Origin: Caldalkalibacillus salinus
Lineage (GTDB): Bacteria > Bacillota > Bacilli > Caldalkalibacillales > JCM-10596
DNA: 64,000 bases
Assembly (NCBI RefSeq): GCF_016745835.1
Contig: NZ_JAERVL010000027.1
Location: forward strand, 1-64,000
Reading direction: 5' to 3'
Both the position numbers and the translations under genes were made by a program. The stretch's first letter is position 1; each line of letters starts with the position of its first letter. The notes below the pieces were generated by a model. That model searched no databases. It saw only the letters and a list, made by a program, of their open reading frames with translations, and had not been told where the DNA came from. This document shows positions 33,842 to 42,645 of the stretch, piece after piece.

Positions 33842-34859
33842 GGCTCACATCTCCTAACCCTAAAACGTTTTCAAATTCTTTTATGAGTAACGGCACGATT
33901 TCAAACGCATCTCCTACAATGCCATAATGTGATGCTTGGAATATAGGGGCGTCCGGATCATGATTGATCGCGATGATAAGCCCGGAGTTTTGCATTCCCA
34001 CGAGATGTTGGATAGAGCCAGATATGCCGATGGCAAAGTATATCTTCGGTGTTACGGTTACTCCGGTCTGTCCTACTTGGTGATGATGATCGATCCACCC
34101 CGACTCTACGACATCACGACTCGCTCCGACAGCCCCTCCGAGCACCTTGGCTAATTGGTGAATAAGTTCGAAGCCTTCTTGACTTCCTAACCCTTTGCCT
34201 CCAGCGACGACAATATCCGCTTCGTCGATGCGTACACGTTTTTGCGTATCCAGTACGATTTCTAGGACCTTCGTCCGCACGTCCTCCTCCTTTAAGGACA
34301 ACGATTCCTCTACTATTTCCCCCTTTCTTCCTGGCTCAGGTTCTAAGGCTTTCATCACTTTAGGACGCACGGTCGCCATCTGAGGCCGATATTTTTTACA
34401 GAGGATCGTAGCCATGATGTTTCCACCAAAGGCAGGTCGACTGGCTAATAGCAGTCCCGTGTCCTCTTCGATGTCCAAGAGGGTGGTATCCGCGGTTAAC
34501 CCGGTTGGTAAATCCGTTGCCACAGCACTGGCGAGGTCTTTTCCTTTTGATGTGGCGCCGTACAGAATAACTTCCGGCTTGTACTTGTTGGTACAATGCA
34601 TGAGGGCTTCCATAAACGGCTCCGTTCGATAATGTTTAAAGATGGGGTCGTCGTACACATAAACGACGTCAGCTCCGTATGTAAAAGCGTCTGTTGCTAG
34701 TTCCTTCACCCCTTCACCGATCAAAATCCCTCCAAGTTGATCCCCTCGTTTATCCGCTAACTCTCGCCCCGCACCAAGTAATTCCAGTGACACCTGGGCG
34801 ATCTTGCCTTCTTTCACCTCTAAAAATACCCACGTCCCCCGATAATCTTCAAAGCTCAT
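33825..34859 (-). CDS. fixB: Electron transfer flavoprotein alpha subunit (FixB)
   Basis: 344 residues, ETF alpha with the FAD-binding C-terminal half: GLGSQEGFELIHQLAKVLGGAVGASR, VGQTGVTVTPKIYFAIGISGSIQHLVGM and INHDPDAPIFQ. The N-terminal segment (about 30 residues longer than housekeeping EtfA) is typical of FixB-like forms. It overlaps the etfB stop by 4 nt. etfA is the alternative symbol. Confidence 0.93.
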   Translation of the reverse strand: MSFEDYRGTWVFLEVKEGKIAQVSLELLGAGRELADKRGDQLGGILIGEGVKELATDAFTYGADVVYVYDDPIFKHYRTEPFMEALMHCTNKYKPEVILYGATSKGKDLASAVATDLPTGLTADTTLLDIEEDTGLLLASRPAFGGNIMATILCKKYRPQMATVRPKVMKALEPEPGRKGEIVEESLSLKEEDVRTKVLEIVLDTQKRVRIDEADIVVAGGKGLGSQEGFELIHQLAKVLGGAVGASRDVVESGWIDHHHQVGQTGVTVTPKIYFAIGISGSIQHLVGMQNSGLIIAINHDPDAPIFQASHYGIVGDAFEIVPLLIKEFENVLGLGDVSHVGKV

Positions 34860-35686
34860 GATACCCCTCCCCGCTCACGAAACAGTTCTTTCTTTTCCAT
34901 GACAATATTGACGACTTTCCGTGCTTGGTCCTCAGCTGAACCTTCTATCATTTCGCCTCCTTGGGGCTTTTCTGGCGGCCATACTTTGGCCACGATCGTT
35001 GGTGACCCCTTTAGACCCAGCTGTTTAACATCAACATCCTCCAAGTCATTCACAGCCCAGATTTGGGGCTTATACTGAGCAGCCTTAATCATATTAGGTA
35101 ACGGAGAGTAAGGGACTTCGTTAATGTCCTTCTCAACAGCGAATAAGCAAGGCAGAGAGGAACGCACCACCTCATATCCGTCTTCAAGTTTACGGTGCAC
35201 AATAGCATACCCGTCCTGCTTATTGACTTCTTTCACTTCCTTTACTGACGTTAAAGGTGGGATATCTAATCTTCTTGCGATCCCTGGCCCGACCTGTCCC
35301 GTATCCCCGTCGATCGTCATTTTGCCGCAAACGATAAGGTCAATCGGTTTTTGCTTACCGATCTTATCTAACGCTTTTGTTAGAGCGTAACTCGTCGCTA
35401 ACGTATCTGCACCAGCAAAACGCTTGTCTGAGATCATGTAACCTTCGTCGGCACCGATTTCAATACACTTTCGAATGGCCTTAACGGCAGGGGGTGGTCC
35501 CATGGTTAGAACTGATACCGTCCCACCATAGCGTTTTTTGATTCTCACTGCCTCTTCAACAGCGTGTGCATCATATGGATTGAGAATGGCGGGTGCACTG
35601 GCACGATCCATGGTATTTGTTTTTGGATTCATTTTAATCACTTTGGTGTCAGGCACCTGTTTAATACAGGCCACGATGTGAAGCAT
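34856..35686 (-). CDS. fixA: Electron transfer flavoprotein beta subunit (FixA)
   Basis: 276 residues from the ATG behind GAGGAGGGATCCT, giving MLHIVACIKQVPDTKV at the N-terminus. ETF-beta signature: NPYDAHAVEEAVRIK, VLTMGPP, CGKMTIDGDTGQVGPGIA. In FixAB the beta subunit carries the bifurcating FAD and NADH site; the length exceeds housekeeping EtfB by about 15 residues. The transcript has a 230-nt leader with a terminator-like hairpin (35836-35866). etfB is the alternative symbol. Confidence 0.93.
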   Translation of the reverse strand: MLHIVACIKQVPDTKVIKMNPKTNTMDRASAPAILNPYDAHAVEEAVRIKKRYGGTVSVLTMGPPPAVKAIRKCIEIGADEGYMISDKRFAGADTLATSYALTKALDKIGKQKPIDLIVCGKMTIDGDTGQVGPGIARRLDIPPLTSVKEVKEVNKQDGYAIVHRKLEDGYEVVRSSLPCLFAVEKDINEVPYSPLPNMIKAAQYKPQIWAVNDLEDVDVKQLGLKGSPTIVAKVWPPEKPQGGEMIEGSAEDQARKVVNIVMEKKELFRERGGVS

Positions 35687-35835
35687 AGGATCCCTCCTCA
35701 TGAACATTGACCCTCGACCCTTCCGAGCATAGAGTACTTGTTATATGTATATAGACGATTTAAAAGAATATGAGTGGGAGATTTGTACAACCTTTTGCTC
35801 CATGTATCGACTCTAGATACAGCCCTTTTTTAAAA

Positions 35836-35866
35836 TACAAAAAGAGATACCCAGCAGGCATCTCCC
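35836..35866 (-). terminator. Orphan terminator-like hairpin in the fixABCX leader
   Basis: Minus strand RNA stem GAGAUGCC/GGUAUCUC (one G-U pair) with a 5-nt loop, then UUUUUG and AU-rich sequence. No gene ends upstream on this strand; the only plausible source is the leader transcript from the promoter at 35922-35950. Confidence 0.55.
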
Positions 35867-35921
35867 TCGCTTTTTTTCGAATAACGAAATAATTCAAAAG
35901 GATTTTGCTTCTCTTTATGGA

Positions 35922-35950
35922 ATAGTAACTATAATTCAGTACCATAACAA
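35922..35950 (-). promoter_or_regulatory. Candidate SigA promoter of fixABCX
   Basis: TTGTTA (35945-35950), 17 nt, TACTAT (35922-35927) on the minus strand. A TATAAT at 35930-35935 on the plus strand could be the -10 of the divergent peptidase gene, but its -35 is poor. Confidence 0.5.
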
Positions 35951-35975
35951 TAACATGATAGGAGGAAATGTCCTT

Positions 35976-37766
35976 ATGATCACTTTTAACAAACCGGATG
36001 TTGAACAATTTTTTCGTACCTACGGCATACAGACCTTTGCCGTCAGTCCTGATGAATCCCAGGTCGTGTTTAGTACCAATTTAAGTGGGAAATATAATTT
36101 ATGGTCTATGAATCTCCCTCATCAGTTTCCTCAGCCATTGACATTTATTGACCAGAGCTGTCAAGCGCTTACCTTCGATAAGAACGGACGTTATATGATT
36201 GCAGGCTTTGATCAGGATGGAGATGAGAATACACAATTATACGCGCTACCTCCACAAGGCGGGACACTACAACCAGTGCGCACCAAACAAGGCTACAGAC
36301 ATATGGAACCGCAACTTTCTAAGGATGGTCAAAGACTATATTATACGTCTAACAAGGATAACGAAGTATACTTGAACGTCTATGTTTATGACCTAGAGAA
36401 GGATGAGGAATCACGCCTCATTGAAGGAACGGAGGCGGCGACCACTCTCGTCGAAGTGGGCCCGGAGGAATCGAGTTACTTATACTCTAAGCACTTCGCC
36501 AATACATATAGCTTGATGTACGTGCGTCATAAGGGAGAAGATATCCTGCTAACGCCACCAACGGACCAACAACATACGGTGAGTGACGCTACATTCATCT
36601 CTGAACACGACATCTATATGGTTACAAACTATCACGCCGATACATCCTATCTCGCAAAGTATGACCTTCAAACACAATCATTTTCCAAAGTCATAGACAT
36701 AGAGGGCATCTCTTTGAGCACTGTTCACTATGATCAAACACATCAACACTTGTATCTCATTGGGGCCAAAGGGGTTGAAGACCGTTTATACCAGTACGAT
36801 CTAAATACGGGTGAGAATAATTCTATCGATTCTCCAACGAGCGTCATTGAGAAGCTGGTTGTCAGTGAGAAAGGCAACTTATACCTTTTAGGGCGTAACG
36901 CCACTCGCCCCCATAATATCTATACTAAACCACACAACGCTACCGAATGGTCACCCTTAACCGCGTATGAAGTGCCAGGCGTACCTGAAAACACCCTCGT
37001 TGAACCCGAGATCCTCAAATATCCTTCCTTTGACGGAATGGAAATCGAAGCCCTGTTTTTCAAGGCAAAAGAGGATGTAAACAATGGTCATGTGATTTTG
37101 TGGCCACATGGCGGGCCACAATCTGCTGAGCGAAAATGGTTCAGAGCGTTATTTCAATTTCTAGTGAACCGTGGGTATAGCATATTTGCGCCAAATTTCC
37201 GCGGATCTAGTCAATATGGACTTAAATTTATGAAGATGGTTGAAGGAGACTGGGGTCATGGGCCCCGGCTGGATAACGTTGAAGGCTTAGAGTATATCAT
37301 CAAGCAAGGTTATGCTGACCGAGATAAAATCCTCTTAATGGGGGGGAGCTACGGGGGTTATATGGCGCTTCTCCTGCATGGGAGACATGCTGATTACTTT
37401 AAGGCGGTCGTTGATATTTTTGGGGTCAGTGATCTGTTTTCCTTTGTCGACTCCGTTCCTGAACACTGGAAGCCTATCATGAAACAATGGGTTGGAGATC
37501 CCGTTGAGGACAGAGAAAGGTTTATTAAGGACTCACCCATCACTTATGTCGACATGATGACCAAACCGATGCTAGTCATACAAGGGGCAAAGGACCCACG
37601 GGTCGTCAAGGCTGAATCTGATAAAGTGGTTGAAGCGTTAAATAAGAACGGCACGGCTATCTCCTATATGGTGTTAGAAGACGAAGGACATGGCTTTTCC
37701 AAAAAAGAAAACGAAATGAAAGTTTATCGGGCTGTTTTAGATTTCTTTGATCAGTTTATTGAATAA
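35976..37766 (+). CDS. S9-family prolyl oligopeptidase / acylaminoacyl-peptidase
   Basis: 596 residues from the ATG with AGGAGG upstream; an earlier in-frame ATG lies before that site. Residues 15-330 form a beta-propeller of WD-like repeats (SPDESQVVFSTNLSG). The C-terminal alpha/beta-hydrolase domain has the triad Ser458 (GGSYGGYM), Asp540 (GAKDPRV) and His572 (DEGHGF), and the oxyanion segment HGGPQS. It cleaves short peptides or acylated residues in the cytoplasm; no signal peptide. Related to Bacillus YuxL. Confidence 0.9.
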   Translation: MITFNKPDVEQFFRTYGIQTFAVSPDESQVVFSTNLSGKYNLWSMNLPHQFPQPLTFIDQSCQALTFDKNGRYMIAGFDQDGDENTQLYALPPQGGTLQPVRTKQGYRHMEPQLSKDGQRLYYTSNKDNEVYLNVYVYDLEKDEESRLIEGTEAATTLVEVGPEESSYLYSKHFANTYSLMYVRHKGEDILLTPPTDQQHTVSDATFISEHDIYMVTNYHADTSYLAKYDLQTQSFSKVIDIEGISLSTVHYDQTHQHLYLIGAKGVEDRLYQYDLNTGENNSIDSPTSVIEKLVVSEKGNLYLLGRNATRPHNIYTKPHNATEWSPLTAYEVPGVPENTLVEPEILKYPSFDGMEIEALFFKAKEDVNNGHVILWPHGGPQSAERKWFRALFQFLVNRGYSIFAPNFRGSSQYGLKFMKMVEGDWGHGPRLDNVEGLEYIIKQGYADRDKILLMGGSYGGYMALLLHGRHADYFKAVVDIFGVSDLFSFVDSVPEHWKPIMKQWVGDPVEDRERFIKDSPITYVDMMTKPMLVIQGAKDPRVVKAESDKVVEALNKNGTAISYMVLEDEGHGFSKKENEMKVYRAVLDFFDQFIE

Positions 37767-37857
37767 TAGAAGACCCTTACGTCCAAATTTTTCGTTAGTG
37801 TCAGTAACTGTCATTCCATCTATCTAAAACAGATCTATAGGACCATAGAACGATCAT

Positions 37858-37895
37858 CAAACAGTAGCAGCCTATCCGGGTTGCTACTGTTTTTA
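37858..37895 (+). terminator. Intrinsic terminator after the S9 peptidase
   Basis: AAACAGTAGCAGCC pairs with GGTTGCTACTGTTT (one G-T position) around TATCCG, followed by TTTT. Confidence 0.85.
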
Positions 37896-38019
37896 AATTT
37901 AAAAACGACAAACATCGCACTGTTTTTATAATATTTATAAAATTTAGTTTTATTTCCCCTTGTTTCATGGTACTTTATAGATAGGTGGGAAAATTCTACT
38001 ATAAAGTGGTGAGATACTG

Positions 38020-39297
38020 TTGTCTTTTATAAAGGACGTCCTGTTACACCTTTTCTTTATTATTTTTCCGATCTTACTCTATCAATCCTTGTGGTTGGAC
38101 AAGTTCCATGCTACCAATGTGAAACAGAATCGCTATCTGATAGGTCTTCTTGCCATTTTTTCCATTTTATTATGTATGACTTTCCCAATCGTGATCGACC
38201 AGGGATTATCTGTGGATCTTCGAGCTATACCTATTATAGTCGGCACCCTCTATGGTGGTATGAGTATTGGGATCAGCAGCGCATCCGTTATGTTTGCTTA
38301 TGAATTCTTTCAATTTGGTTCACAAAGTATGCTACCTACCGCGATCGCTTTTTCCCTTTACATATGGGCGCCGCTGCTTATGACCTCTAAATGGTTCCGT
38401 CTTGGTAAAAGAAAAAAAATCCAGGTCGCCTTGGGCCTTGGGGTATTGCAGCAACTTGCTAGTTTTAGCGCCATTGCGATTCACGGGAAAGTGAATACGC
38501 AATCTTTTATTCTAGGTCAGGAGAATATCGATTTTCTGCTTTACTCAGGTATTGCCCACACCCTTAGTCTTTTACTTGTGATCATGTTGTGTGAGCATGT
38601 GAGGGAGATGACATTTATCAGAGGACAATTAGCGGCATCAGAGAAACTTAACATGGTAAGCGAGCTTGCTGCAAGTGTCGCTCATGAGGTTCGTAATCCT
38701 CTTACTGTCGTACGTGGATTTATTCAGCTATTAAACGATCCTACAGACCAAACGAAACAAAATTACTCGAAGCTCGTCATCTCAGAACTTGACCGTGCCG
38801 AAAGAATGATCACAGAATACCTCAATTTAGCTAAACCTCAAACAGAGGTGAGAGAAGTATTAGAAGTTGGTGATCTCCTCTATGAAGTGAGTTCGATCAT
38901 TTCGTCCTATGCTGTAATCCGTAACGTGAGCATTCACACGGATATCAACCAGGACTTGTATGTTTTTGGAGATCCCCCGAAACTGAAGCAAGTCTTCATG
39001 AACGTAGTGAAGAACGCTATTGAAAGCCATGAGGATGTAGGAGACGTATGGATTCATGCCTTTCAAAAGAGACAGTATGTCATCGTGCAAATCAAAGATA
39101 CGGGAAGTGGTATGTCAAAAGAACAGTTAAACAGACTGGGGCAGCCTTTTTACACGACCAAAGACAAAGGGACAGGGATTGGCCTTATGGTCACTTACCG
39201 GATTATTCAGTCCTTACGGGGACGATTAAGACTTACCAGCGAACCGGGCCAAGGTACCACCGTAACGATTTTTCTGCCCACAGCTAAGAAATTCTAG
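38020..39297 (+). CDS. Sensor histidine kinase, KinB/5TMR-LYT type
   Basis: 425 residues from a TTG start. Residues 1-195 are six hydrophobic helices; VDLRAIPIIVGTLYGG followed by helices matches the 5TM-LYT sensor region found in KinB and LytS. The HisKA box AHEVRNPLTVVRGFIQLL holds His222, and the HATPase domain shows the N-box (VVKNAIES), DTGSGM and GTGIGL. In Bacillus such kinases feed the Spo0 phosphorelay or a partner regulator. No response regulator is next to it, which fits a phosphorelay kinase. The ligand is unknown. Confidence 0.88.
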   Translation: MSFIKDVLLHLFFIIFPILLYQSLWLDKFHATNVKQNRYLIGLLAIFSILLCMTFPIVIDQGLSVDLRAIPIIVGTLYGGMSIGISSASVMFAYEFFQFGSQSMLPTAIAFSLYIWAPLLMTSKWFRLGKRKKIQVALGLGVLQQLASFSAIAIHGKVNTQSFILGQENIDFLLYSGIAHTLSLLLVIMLCEHVREMTFIRGQLAASEKLNMVSELAASVAHEVRNPLTVVRGFIQLLNDPTDQTKQNYSKLVISELDRAERMITEYLNLAKPQTEVREVLEVGDLLYEVSSIISSYAVIRNVSIHTDINQDLYVFGDPPKLKQVFMNVVKNAIESHEDVGDVWIHAFQKRQYVIVQIKDTGSGMSKEQLNRLGQPFYTTKDKGTGIGLMVTYRIIQSLRGRLRLTSEPGQGTTVTIFLPTAKKF

Positions 39298-39377
39298 TTG
39301 TGGGGTCTGTACACTGCCTGCTCCATGTGCCATCCCCCTCTAAACTACTATTTATCGTCAGTCAAACCATGGTGTTG

Positions 39378-39430
39378 CTCAGCTTGCCTTAGCAGTTTCA
39401 GCTTCTTAGTCGTTTCAGCTTGCCTCAGGC
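39378..39430. repeat. 17-bp tandem repeats after the DUF3006 gene
   Basis: Three imperfect units of about 17 bp on the plus strand, each holding CAGCTT followed by TTAG- or CCTCAG-like sequence. They begin just past the stop of the DUF3006 gene and share the AAGCTGA core (minus strand) with the array at 17314-17370. Confidence 0.6.
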
Positions 39431-39439
39431 CGTTAAGTG

Positions 39440-39721
39440 TTAAAGCCTTCTAAACTTACTGCCTTTGGAACGTTGGCGCAATTTGTCCAACTTCTGTTTC
39501 ATCAGTTTTTTCCGCCTTACGGTCTCTTCTTCATCTATTTGAATATGGAGAAGATCTTCTTCGGTTTCCTCTAAAGTGAGCCACATCCCTTCTTTTGCGC
39601 CTTGGGGCAAATTCTCTACTAGAACCGTACGTTCTGTCTCCTCATCTCCCACTAACAAAGTCGCCCGCTGAGCGTCCATACGGTCGATGACCGCTCTCTT
39701 TTTCTGATTCTTAGTGTTCAT
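39440..39721 (-). CDS. DUF3006-domain protein
   Basis: 93 residues. The core RAVIDRMDAQRATLLVGDEE followed by LPQGAKEGMWLTLE is the DUF3006 pattern, a small beta-rich domain. The C-terminal third is very basic (RRKKLMKQKLDKLRQRSKG). Such genes often sit directly beside a secreted or membrane-tethered ComEC-like beta-lactamase-fold gene, as here (23 nt apart). Function unknown. Confidence 0.8.
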   Translation of the reverse strand: MNTKNQKKRAVIDRMDAQRATLLVGDEETERTVLVENLPQGAKEGMWLTLEETEEDLLHIQIDEEETVRRKKLMKQKLDKLRQRSKGSKFRRL

Positions 39722-39744
39722 CTTCGTACACTCCCTGCAGTATG

Positions 39745-40797
39745 CTAGTCTAGTACTACTTCATAGTCTTCTCCATCCGTTGTAACAAGCATTGTACCAT
39801 ATACATCTGTACCGTAAAGAGGGATGCCGCGTTGCTCAAAGCGTTCTACCACTTCCCTGTGTGGATGCTCGTAGGAATTATCTTCTTCTGCTGAATAAAT
39901 GGCCACTTCAGGCTGGACTTCCTCTAAAAATACTGTCGTATTCGAGGTCGCGCTTCCGTGGTGTCCAGCGTGAAAGATCTGTGCTTGTATATCTTGTCCG
40001 CGAGCAATGATTGCTTCTTCTGTTTCAGCTTCCGCATCTCCGGTGAACACAAAGTTAATCTCTCCGTAACGAAGACGTACAGCGAGCGAAGATCCATGTA
40101 CATCACCTGTTAAGGTATCAGGGTTTAAGATATCAATGATAAGGGATCCTACGTCATAATGTTCACCCGCTCGTGGTTCGTGGTAGGTCACATCCGTAGC
40201 ATCTATTGCTTCAAGCATATTCTCGTAAGTACGTGACGTATGCGGTTCTCCACTCAACCATATCTCTTCCACCTCAAATACATGTAAAATTTCATCGATC
40301 TGCCCAATGTGGTCTGCGTGTGAATGTGTGCCTACAATCACATCTATTTCTTCTATCCCGAGCGTTTGTAAATACGAAACGACGTCATCTCTATTGTGAC
40401 GTCCGGCATCGATCAACATAGTAAAATCGGGCCCTTGGAACAACGTCGCATCTCCTTGACCTACATCTATAAAATGCACTGTTAGCTCGCCCGATGGATG
40501 CGTTGCTCCGGACAGGTTCTGATCCTCATCCTGGACATCTTGCCCATCTTCTGCAGCGCCAGACAATAAGGTTTGTGATAGTGCGGTTAGGTTCGCTTCA
40601 AAGTTGTCTTGCATCCACTCTTCTCCGGGTTCTGTTACGGGGAAAAGCAACGTCAACAAAATGATGATAATCGAGGTTAACTTTTTTCTTGTTGGGCGTC
40701 TCGTGCTTCGGAGGATCAGTTTAGGATTAATCATGCCAAAGGCCCATATAATCGTAAGCATAAAGAATATCAGTGCGTTAAAATCATGGTGTGTCAT
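39745..40797 (-). CDS. ComEC/Rec2-like metallo-beta-lactamase-fold hydrolase, membrane-anchored
   Basis: 350 residues, AAAGGAGCTACACC before the ATG. Two hydrophobic segments near residues 8-27 and 40-53 anchor it. The beta-lactamase fold shows His158-x-His160-x-Asp162-His163 (THSHADH), DVGQGDATLF, FTGDAEAETE and HAGHHGSATSN, as in the soluble domain of the DNA-uptake protein ComEC. It is a stand-alone ComEC-like hydrolase rather than the transporter. Acidic linker residues 60-100 would lie outside the cell. Substrate, possibly nucleic acid, is inference. Confidence 0.88.
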   Translation of the reverse strand: MTHHDFNALIFFMLTIIWAFGMINPKLILRSTRRPTRKKLTSIIIILLTLLFPVTEPGEEWMQDNFEANLTALSQTLLSGAAEDGQDVQDEDQNLSGATHPSGELTVHFIDVGQGDATLFQGPDFTMLIDAGRHNRDDVVSYLQTLGIEEIDVIVGTHSHADHIGQIDEILHVFEVEEIWLSGEPHTSRTYENMLEAIDATDVTYHEPRAGEHYDVGSLIIDILNPDTLTGDVHGSSLAVRLRYGEINFVFTGDAEAETEEAIIARGQDIQAQIFHAGHHGSATSNTTVFLEEVQPEVAIYSAEEDNSYEHPHREVVERFEQRGIPLYGTDVYGTMLVTTDGEDYEVVLD

Positions 40798-40883
40798 GGT
40801 GTAGCTCCTTTCTAAAGTGACAATAACGATGATGTACCTCGTATTTTATACCATACTTATAAGCATAGCAGTCATAGAGACAT

Positions 40884-40913
40884 TAAAAAGACCGCAGAGA
40901 GGATCTACGGTCT
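40884..40913 (-). terminator. Terminator after the second M14 peptidase
   Basis: Minus strand stem AGACCGTAGA/TCTGCGGTCT (one mismatch) with a 5-nt loop followed by TTTTT. Confidence 0.8.
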
Positions 40914-40971
40914 CGATATATTCTATATTTTCGCATGAAGGGTGCCATTGTTGTCCGCCAAAACCATCTGC

Positions 40972-42177
40972 CTATCGATCAGTCAGAGGAATATGCTCAT
41001 AAGCTTCAGGATCTAGATCATACACCGATCCATCTGCAACACCTTCTAATATTCCGTAAATACCTGTCTCTACAGCCTTCACGAGTTGTCCCTTCTTCTT
41101 CTGACCAAAGCTCTGGGTTTGCCCCCGCACTTCAAACAACACTGTGCCACTGCCATTTAAAGCGAAGGAACCTAACGCTGTTCCAGGTAAGTCAAGTCCT
41201 TGAGGATAGAGTGTGATGTTATCGAAAGGAGAATTCCCCATCTTTTGTAGGCTATCATACACGGCCACATTCAACTGTCTTGAGAAATCATAGCGATACT
41301 GTTCTGCGTATGCCCGATACTTTTTCCCTTCTTCACTTGAGGGGTGTGGGACAAATTGGCCTGAGATGGACATGGTGACCAAATCATCCGTATCTTCAAC
41401 ATAGTAATACGGACCTTGATGGTGTAAATCAACAAAGACTTCTACTTGGCCATGCTCCTCCAGAAGTGACTTATATACATCCCTCACCGTTTGGGCTTCA
41501 GGGGTAATGTACCACCCGGGCTGCGAAGAACGGCCAGGAAAATCGGCCACCTGTGGTTCATAATCAAGGTCAGGGTTAAAATCACGGTTGACATCAAAGC
41601 CCGGACGTTCCCCGTATGGATGGCCTTGTAACGTTCTCGTATAATAGTTCCAAGTCGGTTGACTATCCGCTAGGTGAGGAAATTTTTCCACAACGTCATC
41701 CCAACGCATGTCATTCGCTCTTCGGTTCAACTCCGAAGCGTCAGGGTTCATCATGGGTATCGCCACTAAAGTGACATTGTCTCTTATTTCCTTCGCGTGT
41801 GATGACTGACTTGAGCCTAAATATTGGAGGACGGATAGAAGCGCATTCGTTCCTGTCTTCTCATTACCGTGGATCTCACTTTGTATGAGGATAACCCGTT
41901 CTCCAGTCCCTACTGTAGCCTTATAGATTTGACGACCCTGATGAGAGTTTCCGGCGACTTCAACCTGTACGCGTCCCTTACTGTTATGCTCTATTTGCTC
42001 TAGACTGCGCCCTAACTGTTCATAACTTATAAAACCGTCTACGGAATAATGTTGCTGGCTTGGTGTGCCAGGGGACTGAATCCTCTGTGCATCCACGTGC
42101 CCTAACGTTGGTGCTAATACGCTCACCATGAATAAACAACTACATACCACCATACTTACACGTTTTAAACGTCCCAT
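40972..42177 (-). CDS. Secreted M14-family zinc carboxypeptidase
   Basis: 401 residues with AGGAAGGAG upstream of the ATG. A signal peptide of about 30 residues ends near GHVDA. Zinc ligands His103 and Glu106 (EIHGNEKTGT) and His252 or His253 (VDLHHQG), with catalytic Glu349 (LFEVRGQ). MMNPDASELNRRAND is the substrate-binding Asn-Pro-Asp motif. It differs from the larger M14 enzyme at 5.4 kb and lacks extra modules. It probably trims extracellular peptides or cell-wall-derived peptides. Confidence 0.88.
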   Translation of the reverse strand: MGRLKRVSMVVCSCLFMVSVLAPTLGHVDAQRIQSPGTPSQQHYSVDGFISYEQLGRSLEQIEHNSKGRVQVEVAGNSHQGRQIYKATVGTGERVILIQSEIHGNEKTGTNALLSVLQYLGSSQSSHAKEIRDNVTLVAIPMMNPDASELNRRANDMRWDDVVEKFPHLADSQPTWNYYTRTLQGHPYGERPGFDVNRDFNPDLDYEPQVADFPGRSSQPGWYITPEAQTVRDVYKSLLEEHGQVEVFVDLHHQGPYYYVEDTDDLVTMSISGQFVPHPSSEEGKKYRAYAEQYRYDFSRQLNVAVYDSLQKMGNSPFDNITLYPQGLDLPGTALGSFALNGSGTVLFEVRGQTQSFGQKKKGQLVKAVETGIYGILEGVADGSVYDLDPEAYEHIPLTDR

Positions 42178-42551
42178 GATTATTTCTCCTTCCTAAAATT
42201 TTGATTCACTTATCATCACCTTTATCTTAATGCTTGTCCAAACGGAATTGTGTCACATTGGGTCGTCTATGTTTTGTCGTAAATGATCATGTTTGAGCCT
42301 ATTTTGTTAGAAATGCATATAATATAACCTCAATAAAGGTTAAAACCCTTACTATATCAGCAAACTAGGCCTTTAATCGTGTTTTTGGGCGGTAGGTAAA
42401 CCCGCCAGCACTTCCCATCATGTCGCATTTCTGAGTTCATCTAGCCATTACCATGGGTGGGGGTTGGAGCGCACACGCCTACTCCTTTACCCCATTTGAA
42501 CAGATTAATACTAACTACTGACGGTTCAATTGCACGCTTGACTGTAGAGCC
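42178..42551. other. Intergenic region with unexplained stem-loops
   Basis: About 375 nt before the second M14 gene. At 42449-42495 a hairpin of about 10 bp in three steps (GGGG/CCCC, GGA/TCC, GCG/CGC with loop of four) can form, and GGCGG/CCGCC pair around 42389-42408. Neither is followed by a T run, and I cannot match the region to a known riboswitch. A separate AAGGTTAAAACCCTT inverted repeat lies near 42337. Confidence 0.4.
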
Positions 42552-42589
42552 AAAAAAAAAAACGCCTCCTTGCATTGAACTAGGAGACG
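42552..42589 (-). terminator. Terminator of the pspA-speE cluster
   Basis: Minus strand stem CGTCTCCT/AGGAGGCG (one G-U pair) with an 11-nt loop followed by eleven T. Confidence 0.88.
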
Positions 42590-42645
42590 ATGAAACACAC
42601 TGAAATGTTCGTGAATAGTACCTTCTTCAATATCTCTACCTTATT

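Noticed and set aside
35760-36008. Minus-strand open frame of about 80 codons over the fixABCX leader
   Set aside because: It runs through the orphan terminator hairpin and the peptidase start, has no ribosome site and looks like translated regulatory sequence.
42440-42500. Manganese (yybP-ykoY) or tetrahydrofolate riboswitch
   Set aside because: A GGAGTAG string resembles parts of those consensus sequences, but the remaining conserved elements are missing on both strands.
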